Part shown: piece by piece, positions 17,480-27,040 of the stretch | Position numbering within the stretch: position 1 is the first letter of the stretch | How the letters are laid out: the number at the start of each line of letters is the position of its first letter | Assembly: GCF_031127815.1 (NCBI RefSeq) | Contig: NZ_JARXHY010000008.1 | Span: 176,158 to 240,157, forward strand | DNA length: 64,000 nt | From: Pelagicoccus sp. SDUM812003 | GTDB lineage: Bacteria > Verrucomicrobiota > Verrucomicrobiia > Opitutales > Opitutaceae | Reading direction: 5' to 3' | The notes under the pieces: generated by a model | What the model was told of the DNA's origin: nothing | What the model saw: only the letters and a program-made list of their open reading frames with translations | Databases searched by the model: none | Translations under genes and position numbers: made by a program

Positions 17480-18562
17480 CTAAGGCGCCGTGGCAGCCGT
17501 TTCCCCCTCTTGCATCTTGCCCTTGTATCGGCGAGCCAGCGTTTCGTCGCCTAGCTCCAAGGCCTTTTCGTAGCCTTGACGGTAGATGGCCCTCGCTTCT
17601 TCCGCTCGGTCCTGCGTGGCGAGAAAGGATGCGTAGAGACCATAGGCGTTGAGCGAATCCGGGTTGGTCTCCAACAACGTTCTGAAAGCAGCTTCCGATG
17701 CTTCGTATTCACCAAGCTCATACCGCATGGTGGCGATCCCCGCTAGGATCTCACCGTTTTCCGGATCGAGCTGATGGGCTTTCTGCAGCGACTGCACAGC
17801 ACGGTCCAATTCGCCACCCTCCGCCTTCAAGTATGCGAAAAACTGATACGTGTGCACCATCATGCGCTCCACCTGCGCATTGTCTGGATGCTTTTCGTAG
17901 ACCGACTCCATGAGGTCCAAGGCTTCTTTCCCTTCCCGGTTGGTTAGCAGCAAATCGGTTTTCAGCAAATACGCTTCCACCAGATCCGTATCCTTTTCGA
18001 TAAGAGTAGAAATCAGGGCGTCGGCTTGCTCCAACTTCTCCTGCGTGCGGTAGGCGTCCGCCAAGAAGAAGACCGGACCATGCTCCTCCGGGTGCGTTTC
18101 GATGGCTCGCTTCAGGATGGAAATGGCGGCATAGGTTTTCCCCCGAGCGATATAGACCCGACCAAGCTCCTCCATCAGATCCAGCGAATCCGGAAACGCC
18201 TCCGAGCCGATCTTTAGCATTTCGATGCTAAGCTCCGGCCGCTCCGCCGCAGCGAGCACGCGGGCAACCTTGAGAAAAAGCTCCTCCGTACCGCCGAAGG
18301 TCTCGATGGCGCGGTTGAAGACGAAGATCGCTCGTTGAACGTCTCCAATCTTCAAATACATATCCCCGATCGCTTCCAGCTTCTCGAGGCTCTCGCCATT
18401 CGCCTCCACGTCGTCCAAGGCGAAGCGCAGCTGGTCGATGAGCGAAATGCTCTCTGTCGCCGGTTCCGGTGAAACGGCCTCGCTCTGCTGCCCATCCTGG
18501 GCGCAGAGGTTGATCGCGGCAGCGAACGCGAGAACACTGTATGAAAAACGAATACGAAACAT
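17480..18562 (-). CDS. Exported tetratricopeptide-repeat protein
   Basis: A 360-residue protein with a signal peptide (MFRIRFSYSVLAFAAAINLCAQ) and at least seven TPR units; clear ones are GDVQRAIFVFNRAIETFGG, TYAAISILKRAIETHPEE and LDRAVQSLQKAHQLDPENG. TPR proteins act as scaffolds; the partner is unknown. The start at 18562 begins the signal peptide, while an upstream ATG would add 17 unconserved-looking residues. It lies 126 bp downstream of phoU on the same strand but need not be part of the phosphate operon. Confidence 0.75.
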   Translation of the reverse strand: MFRIRFSYSVLAFAAAINLCAQDGQQSEAVSPEPATESISLIDQLRFALDDVEANGESLEKLEAIGDMYLKIGDVQRAIFVFNRAIETFGGTEELFLKVARVLAAAERPELSIEMLKIGSEAFPDSLDLMEELGRVYIARGKTYAAISILKRAIETHPEEHGPVFFLADAYRTQEKLEQADALISTLIEKDTDLVEAYLLKTDLLLTNREGKEALDLMESVYEKHPDNAQVERMMVHTYQFFAYLKAEGGELDRAVQSLQKAHQLDPENGEILAGIATMRYELGEYEASEAAFRTLLETNPDSLNAYGLYASFLATQDRAEEARAIYRQGYEKALELGDETLARRYKGKMQEGETAATAP

Positions 18563-18687
18563 CGGAAAGCCTTCGGGTCGGGGTTGTCGTTGGGACGCAA
18601 GAAGGCCATACATTGGCTCGGTCTTCCTGCGAAAGGCAAGTATTCTCGCCCGGCCCGTTCGATCAAGGGAGCCGGCGATCGCCTGCT

Positions 18688-19353
18688 CTACTTCTTATTC
18701 AGCTCCTTGCGCAAGGACTTCGCAGTGAGCAGATAATAAACTTCCTCCGCGATGTTCTGAGCATGGTCGGCGACGCGCTCCAGGGATTTGGAGATGAAGA
18801 CCAACTCAGTGAACGCCTCCACCTGCGAAGGGTCGCTCTTCACGCTGTCCACGAAATGCTGGAAGTTGAAGCGGTTGAGAAAGTCCACTTCCTTGTCGCG
18901 CTCGCAAATGGGATAAGCGCGATTGGAATCCTCGTCGATGAAGCAGTGCAAGGCATCGTGCAGCATGCTCACCGCCAGCTCGCACATGCGCGGCAGCTTG
19001 CCGAGGTCGTCGATGGAGCCGCCCTTCTTCAGGATCCTCGCCGTGCGCTTGGCCATGCTGGTGGCTTCGTCGCCGACGCGCTCGAGATCGTGGCTGGCTT
19101 TGATCGCCACGAAAAGCAGGCGCAAGTCGCGAGCGACCGGGGCGCGAAGACTGATGTAACGTGCCACCTCGTCGTCGATCTGCGTCTCGATTTCGTCGAT
19201 ACGATCATCGGCGTCCTTCACCTCCTGCGTCAGAGCGAGGTCCGACTCGAGCATGGCTCGCATAGCCAGGTTGACGTTGGCGATCGCGCGTTCGCCCATC
19301 ACCATCAAGTGGGATCGAACGGCTTCGAGCTCTTCGTGAAAATAACGCTTCAT
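18688..19353 (-). CDS. phoU: Phosphate signalling protein PhoU
   Basis: A 221-residue helical protein with the two-fold PhoU repeat. The metal-binding motifs appear as DLERVGDEATSMAKR and SLERVADHAQNIAEEV (E/DxxxD type). PhoU inhibits the Pst transporter and the PhoR kinase when phosphate is plentiful. It is the last gene of the pst cluster, 109 bp after pstB, the usual order. Confidence 0.94.
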   Translation of the reverse strand: MKRYFHEELEAVRSHLMVMGERAIANVNLAMRAMLESDLALTQEVKDADDRIDEIETQIDDEVARYISLRAPVARDLRLLFVAIKASHDLERVGDEATSMAKRTARILKKGGSIDDLGKLPRMCELAVSMLHDALHCFIDEDSNRAYPICERDKEVDFLNRFNFQHFVDSVKSDPSQVEAFTELVFISKSLERVADHAQNIAEEVYYLLTAKSLRKELNKK

Positions 19354-19462
19354 ACGGCTAGTGGACCCCTAGGTAAATGCTCAGGGCAGGTCCTGCTGGA
19401 TTGGGCACGGAAGCTAGGAGATGCCCCAGCTGCGGTCAAAACAAAAGCAGTCCCGGACGATC

Positions 19463-20302
19463 TTAGCCAAAACGCCCCGAAATGTAGGCTTCGGTCTGCT
19501 CGTTCTTCGGGCTCATGAAGATCTCATCGGTCGGCGCCATTTCGATCAGTTTTCCGAGATAGAAGAACGCGGTCTTGTCCGAAACGCGGGCCGCCTGCTG
19601 CATGTTGTGGGTCACGATCACGATGGTGTACTGGTCCTTGAGCGAGTGGATCAACTCCTCCACCTTGGCCGTGGCCACCGGATCGAGAGCCGAACATGGC
19701 TCGTCCATCAGGAGGATGTCCGGCTCGACCGCCAAGGCCCGAGCGATGCAGAGGCGCTGCTGCTGTCCGCCCGAAAGGCTCAGTCCGCTGGTATCCAGTC
19801 TGTCCTTCACCTCGTCCCAGAGGGCGGCTCCTTTCAGGCAGCGTTCCACGGTCTCGTCGAGGCGGGACTTCTTATTGATTCCTTGGATACGCAGACCGTA
19901 GACCACGTTTTCGTAGATCGACTTGGGAAAGGGATTGGACTTCTGAAACACCATTCCGACCTTCTTGCGCAGTTCGATGGTATCCACGCGCTGGTCGTAG
20001 ATGTCGGCTCCATGCACCTCGATCTTGCCGCGTCCGATGCGGGCCACCTCGACCAGATCGTTCATGCGGTTGATGCAACGCAACAGGGTGCTCTTGCCGC
20101 AACCGGACGGTCCGATGAACGCCGTCACCTCATGCTCCTTCATGTCCATGTTGATGTCGAAAAGCGCCTGCTTTTCGCCATAGTAGAAGTCGAAGTCCGA
20201 GATGCGGATGAGGGGACGCGATGTTTCAGAGGAAGCGGATGACATAGACTTGGAGGTCTTATGTGTTTTGTTACGGACGAGCTTGTCGGTTACCATAGAC
20301 AT
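19463..20302 (-). CDS. pstB: Phosphate ABC transporter ATP-binding protein
   Basis: A 279-residue ABC ATPase: Walker [10 protein letters not shown], signature [15 protein letters not shown], Walker [13 protein letters not shown], and the switch His in [14 protein letters not shown]. The sequence [19 protein letters not shown] is diagnostic of PstB. Its ATG overlaps the pstA stop by one base (TAATG), so translation is coupled. Up to 30 polar N-terminal residues precede the conserved start [12 protein letters not shown]; a shorter start at MSSASSETS is possible. Confidence 0.95.
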   Translation of the reverse strand: MSMVTDKLVRNKTHKTSKSMSSASSETSRPLIRISDFDFYYGEKQALFDINMDMKEHEVTAFIGPSGCGKSTLLRCINRMNDLVEVARIGRGKIEVHGADIYDQRVDTIELRKKVGMVFQKSNPFPKSIYENVVYGLRIQGINKKSRLDETVERCLKGAALWDEVKDRLDTSGLSLSGGQQQRLCIARALAVEPDILLMDEPCSALDPVATAKVEELIHSLKDQYTIVIVTHNMQQAARVSDKTAFFYLGKLIEMAPTDEIFMSPKNEQTEAYISGRFG

Positions 20303-21372
20303 TACCAGCGATATTTATTCCGCATGCGGATTCTGAGGATGATGGATGCGAGGGCGATCGACGCCACCAAAGCGAGGAAAACGAAGGCGGTGCCGTACTG
20401 CATCCGCTCGGTATACTCGTTCTGGGGAATCTTGGAACTGACCACGTAAATGTGATAAGGCAAGGCCATGACGCCTTGGAAGAAGAAGTCGCTCCAGCGC
20501 TCGAGGCCTTCCCATGGAAGCTGGTCGCGCATGGCGTAGGCCGCGGTGAACATGATAGGGGCCGTCTCGCCCGCCACTCGGGCCACCCCGATGATCGAGG
20601 AGGTCAAGATGCCTGGCATGGCGTAGGGCAGCACGTTGGTGCGAATGGTGGTCCACTTGCTGGCTCCCAAAGCCAGCGACGCCTCGCGCAGCCCTTGCGG
20701 AATCGCTCGCAGCGACTCCTCGCTCGCCGAGATGACGATGGGCAAGACCATGAAGGCCAGGGTGAACCATCCTGCGAGCAGCGACGTTTCCCAGCCAAAG
20801 GCCAGCACGAACATGCCCACCCCGAAAATGCCGAACACGATGGAGGGCACCCCCGCGAGGTTCAGGATCGATAGGCGCACCACGTTAAGCGTTCGCCCCG
20901 GACTGGAGTATTCGCTCAAAAAGATGGCGCTGAGCACGCCCAAGGTCAGAGCGATGGCCATGGACCCCATCACCAGCAGGAAGGTGCCAACGATGCAGGG
21001 CCAGATGCCGCCGCCGGAGTAGGCGTAGGTGGTGGTGGAGATCTCGACTCCCTGCTCGTTTTCGAAGGCTCGGAATTCGTTGTCGCTCATCTCGTACTGC
21101 TGGCCCTGATACTCGAAGACGTGCAGGGTCTGCGGGGCCTCGGTCAGAAACTCCACGTTGACGAAGGGATAGGAGGTCTGGAACACCGTTTGACTGCCTT
21201 TGAAGATGATAGTCAGAAAGATGATCGACGCGCAGAACAGGATGAAATAGGTGCCCGCGCGGAAGCCCCAGAAGACCAGCTTTTCGGCGGTCTTGGCCTT
21301 GGTCGGGCGAGCGTGAAAACCGGTATAGGTTTCCTTGGCGGGTTCTTCTGGGAGGGTTGCTACGGAACTCAT
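20302..21372 (-). CDS. pstA: Phosphate ABC transporter permease PstA
   Basis: A 356-residue permease with six membrane segments and the ABC-permease EAA motif ([22 protein letters not shown]). It is about 60 residues longer than usual because of a periplasmic loop after the first helix ([20 protein letters not shown]). It partners PstC in the inner-membrane channel. Its start is 6 bp from the pstC stop, and the stop overlaps the pstB start. Confidence 0.94.
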   Translation of the reverse strand: MSSVATLPEEPAKETYTGFHARPTKAKTAEKLVFWGFRAGTYFILFCASIIFLTIIFKGSQTVFQTSYPFVNVEFLTEAPQTLHVFEYQGQQYEMSDNEFRAFENEQGVEISTTTYAYSGGGIWPCIVGTFLLVMGSMAIALTLGVLSAIFLSEYSSPGRTLNVVRLSILNLAGVPSIVFGIFGVGMFVLAFGWETSLLAGWFTLAFMVLPIVISASEESLRAIPQGLREASLALGASKWTTIRTNVLPYAMPGILTSSIIGVARVAGETAPIMFTAAYAMRDQLPWEGLERWSDFFFQGVMALPYHIYVVSSKIPQNEYTERMQYGTAFVFLALVASIALASIILRIRMRNKYRW

Positions 21373-21378
21373 CTGAAT

Positions 21379-22968
21379 CTAGCCTCGGGAAATCTGATAC
21401 TTGAGCACGATCTTCTGAGCCATGTAGTTGATGGCCAGGGAGATGATGAAGAGGGTCATGCCCACCATGAAAAGGGCCCGGTAGTGGATGCTGCCATTGA
21501 CCACCTCCCCTAGCTCCTGGGCGATGATGCCGGTCATGGTGTGCACCGGCTGGAAAAACGCTCCCAAGCCTTGGGTGAAGTCCGGGATCTCGATGCGGTT
21601 GCCGGCGCAGAGCAGGACCACCATGGTCTCGCCGATCACGCGACCGAAGCCCAGCAGCACCGCGGAAATGATCCCGGAGAGCGAGGTCGGCACGATGATG
21701 CGCCAGGTGGTCTGCAACCGGGTGGCTCCCATGGCCAGAGACGCTTCCTTGAAGGACTTCGGCACGTTGTTGATGGCGTCTTCCGCCAGAGTGAAAATGG
21801 TGGGAATGGCCATCAAAGCCAGCAGGCAGCCCGCGGTGAAGGCGGTCAAACGCTCGCTGAGCGGCATGAAGTCGAGCCAGGCGAAGATCTCCATGTGGGA
21901 GGTCTCCCGCAGGAATTGCCCAAAGATGGCGATACCGAAGAAACCGATCACCACGGAAGGGATGGCGGAGATGAACTCGATGTACGGCTTGATGAGGTTC
22001 TGCTCCACCGGCTTGGCGACCTGGTTCACGTAGATGGCGGCTCCCACGCCCAGAGGTACCGCGATGAGCATGGCGATGAATGCCACCAGAAGCGAACCGG
22101 AAAACAGCGGCCACAAGCCGTACCAGTCCTGAATGGAGCTGTTGGTGGTCCAGTTTTCCCCGAAAACGAAGGCGGTGAAGGCTCGGAACATGCCGACCGG
22201 CTCGTCGCTATCCCAGTTGGCCAGCTTGGCTTCGTAGTCAGGCATCTCCGCGATGAACATGCGGGCCAGCTCGGCGAAGCGCTTCATCTTTCGGTCGAGC
22301 GCCGGCACCCCGATGGTGGGCAGATTCTCGAGCGCCTGCTCGATGCCGCTTTCAAGGTTCTCGTTGATCTCCTCGAAGCGTCCCGCTTCGTCGCGCAGCA
22401 TGCCCACGATCAAACTCAGATCGATGTCCTGCACCTCCACTTCGGCGGCGTCCTCGGTGCGTCCGAGCTCCAGGAGGTTCTCCTTGTGCTCGGCCAAGTG
22501 AAGCGACTCCTGGTACATGTTTCGCGCTTCGATGGCCAGCTCGGTGAGCTCCATCACCTGGGTGCGCAGCGGCAGACCGAGATCCTCGAACTCGTAGATG
22601 AAGTCCGCGTAGGCGTTGAGCTCCGACTTGATCTCGGAAAACTCCATGCCCTGCTCGCTCAGCATGGAGGAGTGGTCGGCCCGAATGGAATTCAGGTAGC
22701 GGTTGAGCTGCGTCAGAGCCTCCTGCTCCTGACTCATGATCTCCACGTACTCCAGACCGGACTTGCGATAGAGCTCCAGGCTGGTGCGGTATTGCCCGAA
22801 AAACCCGACTCCCTCCTTGAAGAGGAAAAACGTGATCAGCGCCAGCACCACGATAGACACCAGGGCGTTTCCGCCGAAGAGCCCCTTCAAGGCCTGATCC
22901 TTGTCCAGGCCGAGGAATCGTCTCTGCTTCGAGTGCAGGTTATAGCGGTTTTCGTCTTCTTGGCTCAT
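21379..22968 (-). CDS. pstC: Phosphate ABC transporter permease PstC with large periplasmic insertion
   Basis: A 529-residue permease. The C-terminal half (from about residue 280) is a normal PstC with the EAA loop FKEASLAMGATRLQTTWRIIVP. Between the first membrane helix (about 33-53) and the second lies an extra segment of roughly 220 residues, rich in Glu and Leu and predicted helical or coiled coil (for example AIEARNMYQESLHLAEHKEN). Typical PstC proteins are about 300-330 residues. The insertion is presumably periplasmic and may contact PstS or the cell wall. Followed after 6 bp by pstA. Confidence 0.93.
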   Translation of the reverse strand: MSQEDENRYNLHSKQRRFLGLDKDQALKGLFGGNALVSIVVLALITFFLFKEGVGFFGQYRTSLELYRKSGLEYVEIMSQEQEALTQLNRYLNSIRADHSSMLSEQGMEFSEIKSELNAYADFIYEFEDLGLPLRTQVMELTELAIEARNMYQESLHLAEHKENLLELGRTEDAAEVEVQDIDLSLIVGMLRDEAGRFEEINENLESGIEQALENLPTIGVPALDRKMKRFAELARMFIAEMPDYEAKLANWDSDEPVGMFRAFTAFVFGENWTTNSSIQDWYGLWPLFSGSLLVAFIAMLIAVPLGVGAAIYVNQVAKPVEQNLIKPYIEFISAIPSVVIGFFGIAIFGQFLRETSHMEIFAWLDFMPLSERLTAFTAGCLLALMAIPTIFTLAEDAINNVPKSFKEASLAMGATRLQTTWRIIVPTSLSGIISAVLLGFGRVIGETMVVLLCAGNRIEIPDFTQGLGAFFQPVHTMTGIIAQELGEVVNGSIHYRALFMVGMTLFIISLAINYMAQKIVLKYQISRG

Positions 22969-23040
22969 GCGTCAATAGTCTCGCTCACGGGTCCGCATTG
23001 CTGCGCAAGCCATCGGGCGAGGGCAATCGTTTAAAAAAAT

Positions 23041-23056
23041 CGTAACGGCTTCGTAA
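23041..23056 (-). promoter_or_regulatory. Pho-box-like repeat upstream of pstC
   Basis: CGTAA at 23041-23045 and 23052-23056 on the plus strand, 11 bp apart; on the gene strand TTACG is repeated with 11-bp periodicity. It lies about 73 bp upstream of the pstC start and may give a second, pstCAB-phoU-specific promoter. Confidence 0.45.
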
Positions 23057-23064
23057 GAACGGGA

Positions 23065-23099
23065 AGAGGCGTTCCCAAGTAAAAACCGAGAACGCCTCT
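23065..23099 (-). terminator. Stem-loop between pstS and pstC
   Basis: A perfect 10-bp inverted repeat (AGAGGCGTTC / GAACGCCTCT, 23065-23074 and 23090-23099) with a 15-base loop, placed 26 bp after the pstS stop. No clear T run follows. It may be a partial terminator or a 3' stabiliser that lets PstS be made in excess over the membrane components. Confidence 0.6.
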
Positions 23100-23125
23100 C
23101 GAAAGTATCGCGAAATCTCTACGGG

Positions 23126-23965
23126 CTAGAGGATGGAGATGAAGTGAACGTCCTTCACGATCTTCTGGCCTTCAGGGCTGAGGCAGAAGTCGATGAACTC
23201 CTGCACGATGGGACGAAGCTCCTTCTTGCCGTCCTTGTAGAAGTAAAGCGGACGAGCGAAGGGATAGGACGCCTTCTCCGGCGTGACGCCGTCAACGGGA
23301 AGGGTCTTGATGCCCGGAGTGCCCAGGTAGGCGAGACCGACGTAGCCGATGCCGTTGGGGTTCTTGGCCACTTCGGAAGCAATCTGCTCGTTGCCGGCCA
23401 TCTTCTGCGACGAAGCTGCGTAGTCGCGCTTCTTGAGAGCCATCTGCTGGAAGACCGCGTAGGTGCCTGAGGAGGTGTTGCGGGTGTAGATGGAGATGTC
23501 GCCGGACTTGCCGTTGATGGCGCTCCAGTCCTGCACGTCGCCGGTGAAGATCTTCTCCACTTCGCGCGAGGAGATCTGGTCCATGGGATTGGCCTCGTTG
23601 ACGATGATGGCGATGCCGTCCTTGGCCACTTCGATGGGCACCATCTTGACGCCCTTGAGCATGGCCTTGGACTCTTCGGTCTTCTTGGCCTCGCGAGAGG
23701 ACATGCCGAGATCGGCAGTGCCGTCGATGACCGCGGCCACGCCAGTGGAGGACCCTTCGGCGGCGATTTCGAAAATGACTTCCACGCCATCCTTGGACTT
23801 GATGGCCTTGAACTCCTCGGCCAGCTGCGGGACCATCTTGGCTCCGAGAGTGTCCGAGCCCTTGATTACGATCTTCTCAGCGGCAGCGGCCAAGCTGACG
23901 AAGCCAAGACTGAGGGCCAACAGAGCGGTTTTCTTTGCGATGCGGGATGCGCTAATTGCTTTCAT
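23126..23965 (-). CDS. pstS: Phosphate-binding periplasmic protein PstS
   Basis: A 279-residue secreted protein with a signal peptide ([20 protein letters not shown]...AAAA). The phosphate pocket is recognisable: [12 protein letters not shown] near the mature N-terminus, [15 protein letters not shown], and the [12 protein letters not shown] segment, all typical of the PstS superfamily. It delivers phosphate to PstCA. A strong stem-loop follows, and a Pho-box-like repeat lies about 90 bp upstream. Confidence 0.94.
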   Translation of the reverse strand: MKAISASRIAKKTALLALSLGFVSLAAAAEKIVIKGSDTLGAKMVPQLAEEFKAIKSKDGVEVIFEIAAEGSSTGVAAVIDGTADLGMSSREAKKTEESKAMLKGVKMVPIEVAKDGIAIIVNEANPMDQISSREVEKIFTGDVQDWSAINGKSGDISIYTRNTSSGTYAVFQQMALKKRDYAASSQKMAGNEQIASEVAKNPNGIGYVGLAYLGTPGIKTLPVDGVTPEKASYPFARPLYFYKDGKKELRPIVQEFIDFCLSPEGQKIVKDVHFISIL

Positions 23966-24052
23966 AGGTCTAGTATGTCTTTTCCGGATGAACAGTCGTC
24001 CGAATCTAAGGGGAATTCTTGACCAAGGCCATTCCGAGCCAAGCGCTTAATT

Positions 24053-24068
24053 GTCACTTTTCGGTTAC
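24053..24068. promoter_or_regulatory. Pho-box-like repeat upstream of pstS
   Basis: GTCAC (24053-24057) and GTTAC (24064-24068) are 11 bp apart, in a TGTCAC-N5-GGTTAC arrangement close to the E. coli half-site CTGTCAT. Here the repeat reads on the plus strand, opposite to pstS, unlike the other three boxes in the window. It lies about 88 bp upstream of the start codon. Confidence 0.45.
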
Positions 24069-24139
24069 GGCCAAGGGGCGGACGCCCCCCTTTCGAATCG
24101 CTGATCGTACGAGGATTTCTATCGATAAACAGTTGATTG

Positions 24140-25480
24140 TTAGAACTTAACCGCAGCGTCGATCTGCAGGAGCTTGACGTCGTCCTTGGCCACGACAGCG
24201 GCATCGTAGGCGTCGTCAATGGTGTCGCTGTCCATGTAGGTCAGGCCAGCGGTGAAGAAGTCCGTCACGGCGTACTTGTAGCTGAGAACGAAGCCCGCGT
24301 GGTTCATGCTGTTCTTGCCGAAATCCGAGTCGGTCAGATTTGGAGTGAACGAGGCGCCTTCGATGTGACGGTATTCCAATCCCGCCTGCCAGGTTCCGGC
24401 CTTCTTGGCGCTGCCGTACTGATAGCCGAAGTTGAAGAAGGTGTCTTCGTCGCCAGCGTTGGCGCTGTAGAACGGAGAGTCCACATCCGCCACCGCGTCG
24501 TCCGCCGAGAAGTTCATTCCGACGGTGCCGTAGAGCTTCTGGCCGATTCCGTTTTCGCCCTTGAAGGAATACTCCACCGGTACCGCCAGAACATGGAAGT
24601 TGCGGAAGTACTTGATGGCGTTTTCGCCCTTGAAGGTGGCGCTCTCGGAGACGTAGGACTCGCCGTCAGTGGTGGCGAAGAAGATAGGAGCCACGGTCAA
24701 GCCTTCGCCATTGCTCCACTCCGCCTGGGCCGCGAAAAGGAAATCGTCGTCGCCGGAGCCCGCCTTGTCCTCGCGCTCCTCGTCGATGATGTACTGGCCG
24801 AGGTTGAGCTTCCAGGAACCGAAGTCGAAGGACTCGGAAATGCCTTCGGGGTTGATGTCGCCATCCCAGAAGGCGCCGTCGATAGTGAAGGGATGCTTGT
24901 GCTTGCCGAGGCTGATCTCCATGTTCTCGCCTTCGTAGTTGAGGTACACCAGTCCGAGGAAGAGCTCGTCGCCGACCTTGTCGAAGAAGCCGCCGAAATT
25001 GTTGTTGGTGGAATCGTTGGCGGAACCCGATTCGACCCGCACGCCCAACGAAAACGGGCTTTCAGCAAAGCCGTACTCCGCCCCGAAGCGAGCCCGATAG
25101 CGCCAGCGCAGTCGGGTGTCGTTGTCGTCCACGTCCTCGCCCTGGAAACGGAAACGGGCGTCTCCGTAGAGCTTGAGATTGTCCAAGGCCTTGGGCATGG
25201 GCACCGCATTGGCCGGAGCGGCCGAAGCGACGGTGGCCTTGGCTTCCTGGGTCGCGGCGGCGACCGCGTTTTCCACGATTTCCGCTTCCGCCGCTGCTGC
25301 TACCATTTCCACCTCCTGGCGGATCTCGAGAGCTTCCTCCTCTGTCAGGATGCCCTTGCGAACGAGGACGTCGATTAGGATGTCGGAAGTATCGGCCCCA
25401 GCGTGAAGCTGGTGAGCGAAGGGAGCAGAAAACAGCGCTCCAGACAAAATAGCTGTTTGAGTAAGCTTATTAAGTTTCAT
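24140..25480 (-). CDS. OprP-like putative phosphate porin
   Basis: A 446-residue secreted outer-membrane protein: signal peptide MKLNKLTQTAILSGALFSAP...HA, a short helical segment (VLVRKGILTEEEALEIRQEVEMV) seen at the N-terminus of many Opitutae and planctomycete porins, then a beta-rich domain with alternating aromatic residues ending in AAVKF (terminal Phe). The context immediately upstream of pstS makes phosphate-selective uptake likely, and proteins of this type are labelled phosphate-selective porin O/P. Start: the reading frame stays open 94 codons further, but the signal peptide fixes the ATG at 25480. Confidence 0.82.
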   Translation of the reverse strand: MKLNKLTQTAILSGALFSAPFAHQLHAGADTSDILIDVLVRKGILTEEEALEIRQEVEMVAAAAEAEIVENAVAAATQEAKATVASAAPANAVPMPKALDNLKLYGDARFRFQGEDVDDNDTRLRWRYRARFGAEYGFAESPFSLGVRVESGSANDSTNNNFGGFFDKVGDELFLGLVYLNYEGENMEISLGKHKHPFTIDGAFWDGDINPEGISESFDFGSWKLNLGQYIIDEEREDKAGSGDDDFLFAAQAEWSNGEGLTVAPIFFATTDGESYVSESATFKGENAIKYFRNFHVLAVPVEYSFKGENGIGQKLYGTVGMNFSADDAVADVDSPFYSANAGDEDTFFNFGYQYGSAKKAGTWQAGLEYRHIEGASFTPNLTDSDFGKNSMNHAGFVLSYKYAVTDFFTAGLTYMDSDTIDDAYDAAVVAKDDVKLLQIDAAVKF

Positions 25481-25599
25481 GAGTGGCTTGTGAGTTACGG
25501 GGAGGCGCCGGGCGGAACCCTGCGCACTCCTAGCCAACTGACTCTGAAAAATCCCGAATGCGAGGGGATTTTGGCGTTTCGCGGCGGCGTCACGGACAT

Positions 25600-25626
25600 G
25601 TAACTTCGCCGTAACCTTTCCGTAAC
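25600..25626 (-). promoter_or_regulatory. Three-copy Pho-box-like direct repeat upstream of the porin gene
   Basis: GTAAC appears at 25600, 25611 and 25622 on the plus strand, an exact 11-bp period; on the gene strand this is three tandem GTTAC half-sites. This is the clearest of the four boxes. It lies about 120 bp upstream of the porin start within a 361-bp gene-free stretch (25481-25841); nothing else was recognised in that stretch. Confidence 0.55.
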
Positions 25627-25841
25627 ATTTGACCAAAACCCTAGGGGTTCCGCCGGCGGTTTGGCGCGCAATCGGCGCCGTTATGTTACAGTGAGCAGCC
25701 GAACGAGCCCCTCCCAGTGCCGAAGCGGATGGCCCCAGCCGGGCCGAGCGGCCTGAGCGCACCCGGCAGCCTCATCCAAATGAGGATCCGTTTCGCCTTA
25801 TTTCATTGCTCCGGAAGTGGCGACCGCGAAGCATAGGTCGC

Positions 25842-26429
25842 ATGCCCCCTCCCCTCGCCCTCAACCAATTCCTCGTCAAGGAACATGTCGGCCTCTTCAA
25901 GGCCGCCAACAACTTCGACATCCTCGATCCCGCCACCGGCCTGCCGGTCATGGAATGTCGTGAGGAAAAGCTCGGAGGCTTCACCAAGCTGATGCGCTTC
26001 ACCGACTACAAGCGCATGACGCCGTTTCACATCGAGATCCGCGAACCGAACGGACCCACGCTAATCCAAGTCAAGCGCGGCGTCTCGTTCTTCCTCTCAG
26101 AAGTGGAGGTGCTCGACGGCGAAAACAACCTGCTGGGCCGCTTCAAGCAGCGCATGCTCTCCATCGGCGGGAAGTTCGACGTGCTGAGCGCCGACAACAG
26201 CTTGCTCTGCTCGCTGCAGGGAAAATGGACCGGCTGGGAATTCTCCTTCGGGCGCGAGGGCATCGAGTTCGCCCGCGTCTCCAAGAAATGGTCCGGCGTC
26301 GGCAAGGAGTTCTTCACCAACGCCGACAACTACATCCTGGAAATCAGTCCGGATCTGGAAGCGGATCATCCGCTGCGAAAACTGATCATCGCCGCCGTCA
26401 TGTGCATCGACATGGTGCTGAAGGAGTGA
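25842..26429 (+). CDS. Phospholipid scramblase / LURP-one-related family protein
   Basis: A 195-residue protein of the tubby-like beta-barrel type. Typical features are an N-terminal LVKEHVGLFKAANNFDILDP, a run of paired beta strands (PFHIEIREPNG, LIQVKRGVSFFLSEVEVLD, LLGRFKQRM), and a single hydrophobic C-terminal helix (LRKLIIAAVMCIDMVLKE). Bacterial members have no proven scramblase activity. An ATG at 25806 would add 12 basic residues; the start at 25842 (MPPPLALNQFLVKEH) looks better. Confidence 0.78.
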   Translation: MPPPLALNQFLVKEHVGLFKAANNFDILDPATGLPVMECREEKLGGFTKLMRFTDYKRMTPFHIEIREPNGPTLIQVKRGVSFFLSEVEVLDGENNLLGRFKQRMLSIGGKFDVLSADNSLLCSLQGKWTGWEFSFGREGIEFARVSKKWSGVGKEFFTNADNYILEISPDLEADHPLRKLIIAAVMCIDMVLKE

Positions 26430-26477
26430 ATTCGCCAGCCGCCCTCCCGCCGCCTTCAACCCCAATCATCCAAGACC

Positions 26478-26861
26478 ATGAGATTCGAACACTTCGCCAT
26501 CAATGTGCCCTCTCCGGCTCGCGTCGCCGACTGGTACGTCGCCCATTGCGGCATGCGCATCGCCCGGAGGCTGGAGGAGGCTCCCTTCACCCACTTTCTC
26601 GAAGATGCCAGCGGACGAGTGGTCTGGGAAATCTATCACAACGACGCCGCGCCGGTGCCTGACTACCGGGCGCAAGATCCCTTGGTTTTTCACTGGGCCC
26701 TCGCCGTCGATGACGCCGTGGCCGAGCGGGCCCGGCTCGAAGCAGCCGGAGCCACTCTCTTCCAGGAAGTCAGGCCCGCCGATGGATCGCTGCTGCTCAT
26801 GATGCGCGACCCTTTCGGTCTGCCGCTTCAGCTCTGCCAAAGGGCCGTTCCCTTCAAATAA
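26478..26861 (+). CDS. VOC (glyoxalase/dioxygenase) family protein
   Basis: A 127-residue protein with the paired beta-alpha-beta-beta-beta modules of the vicinal oxygen chelate superfamily. The metal ligands plausibly are His5 in MRFEHFAINV, the Glu in VWEIYHND and the His in FHWALAVDD, with a fourth among the C-terminal strands. Such small enzymes include glyoxalases and fosfomycin-type resistance proteins; the substrate cannot be told. It follows the scramblase-like gene by 48 bp, likely co-transcribed. Confidence 0.85.
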   Translation: MRFEHFAINVPSPARVADWYVAHCGMRIARRLEEAPFTHFLEDASGRVVWEIYHNDAAPVPDYRAQDPLVFHWALAVDDAVAERARLEAAGATLFQEVRPADGSLLLMMRDPFGLPLQLCQRAVPFK

Positions 26862-27040
26862 ACCTCCCCGCCGGACGCAGCGGAGTATTTCAACAACACG
26901 GTGAGATCGAGCCGACGCCTCCTTGTCGGGCGGGGCGTGGACCCGCAGCCTCTCTCCGTCGCCTCAACCCCGCACCTAGCAGCACGACCAAGGCGGCGAG
27001 GCTTTGCTCCAAAAACGAACCAACCCGGGCCTCTTCAAGG

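Noticed and set aside
21541..23034. A 497-codon plus-strand frame opposite pstC
   Set aside because: It is an antisense shadow rich in His/Gln/Arg, and the opposite strand clearly encodes PstC.
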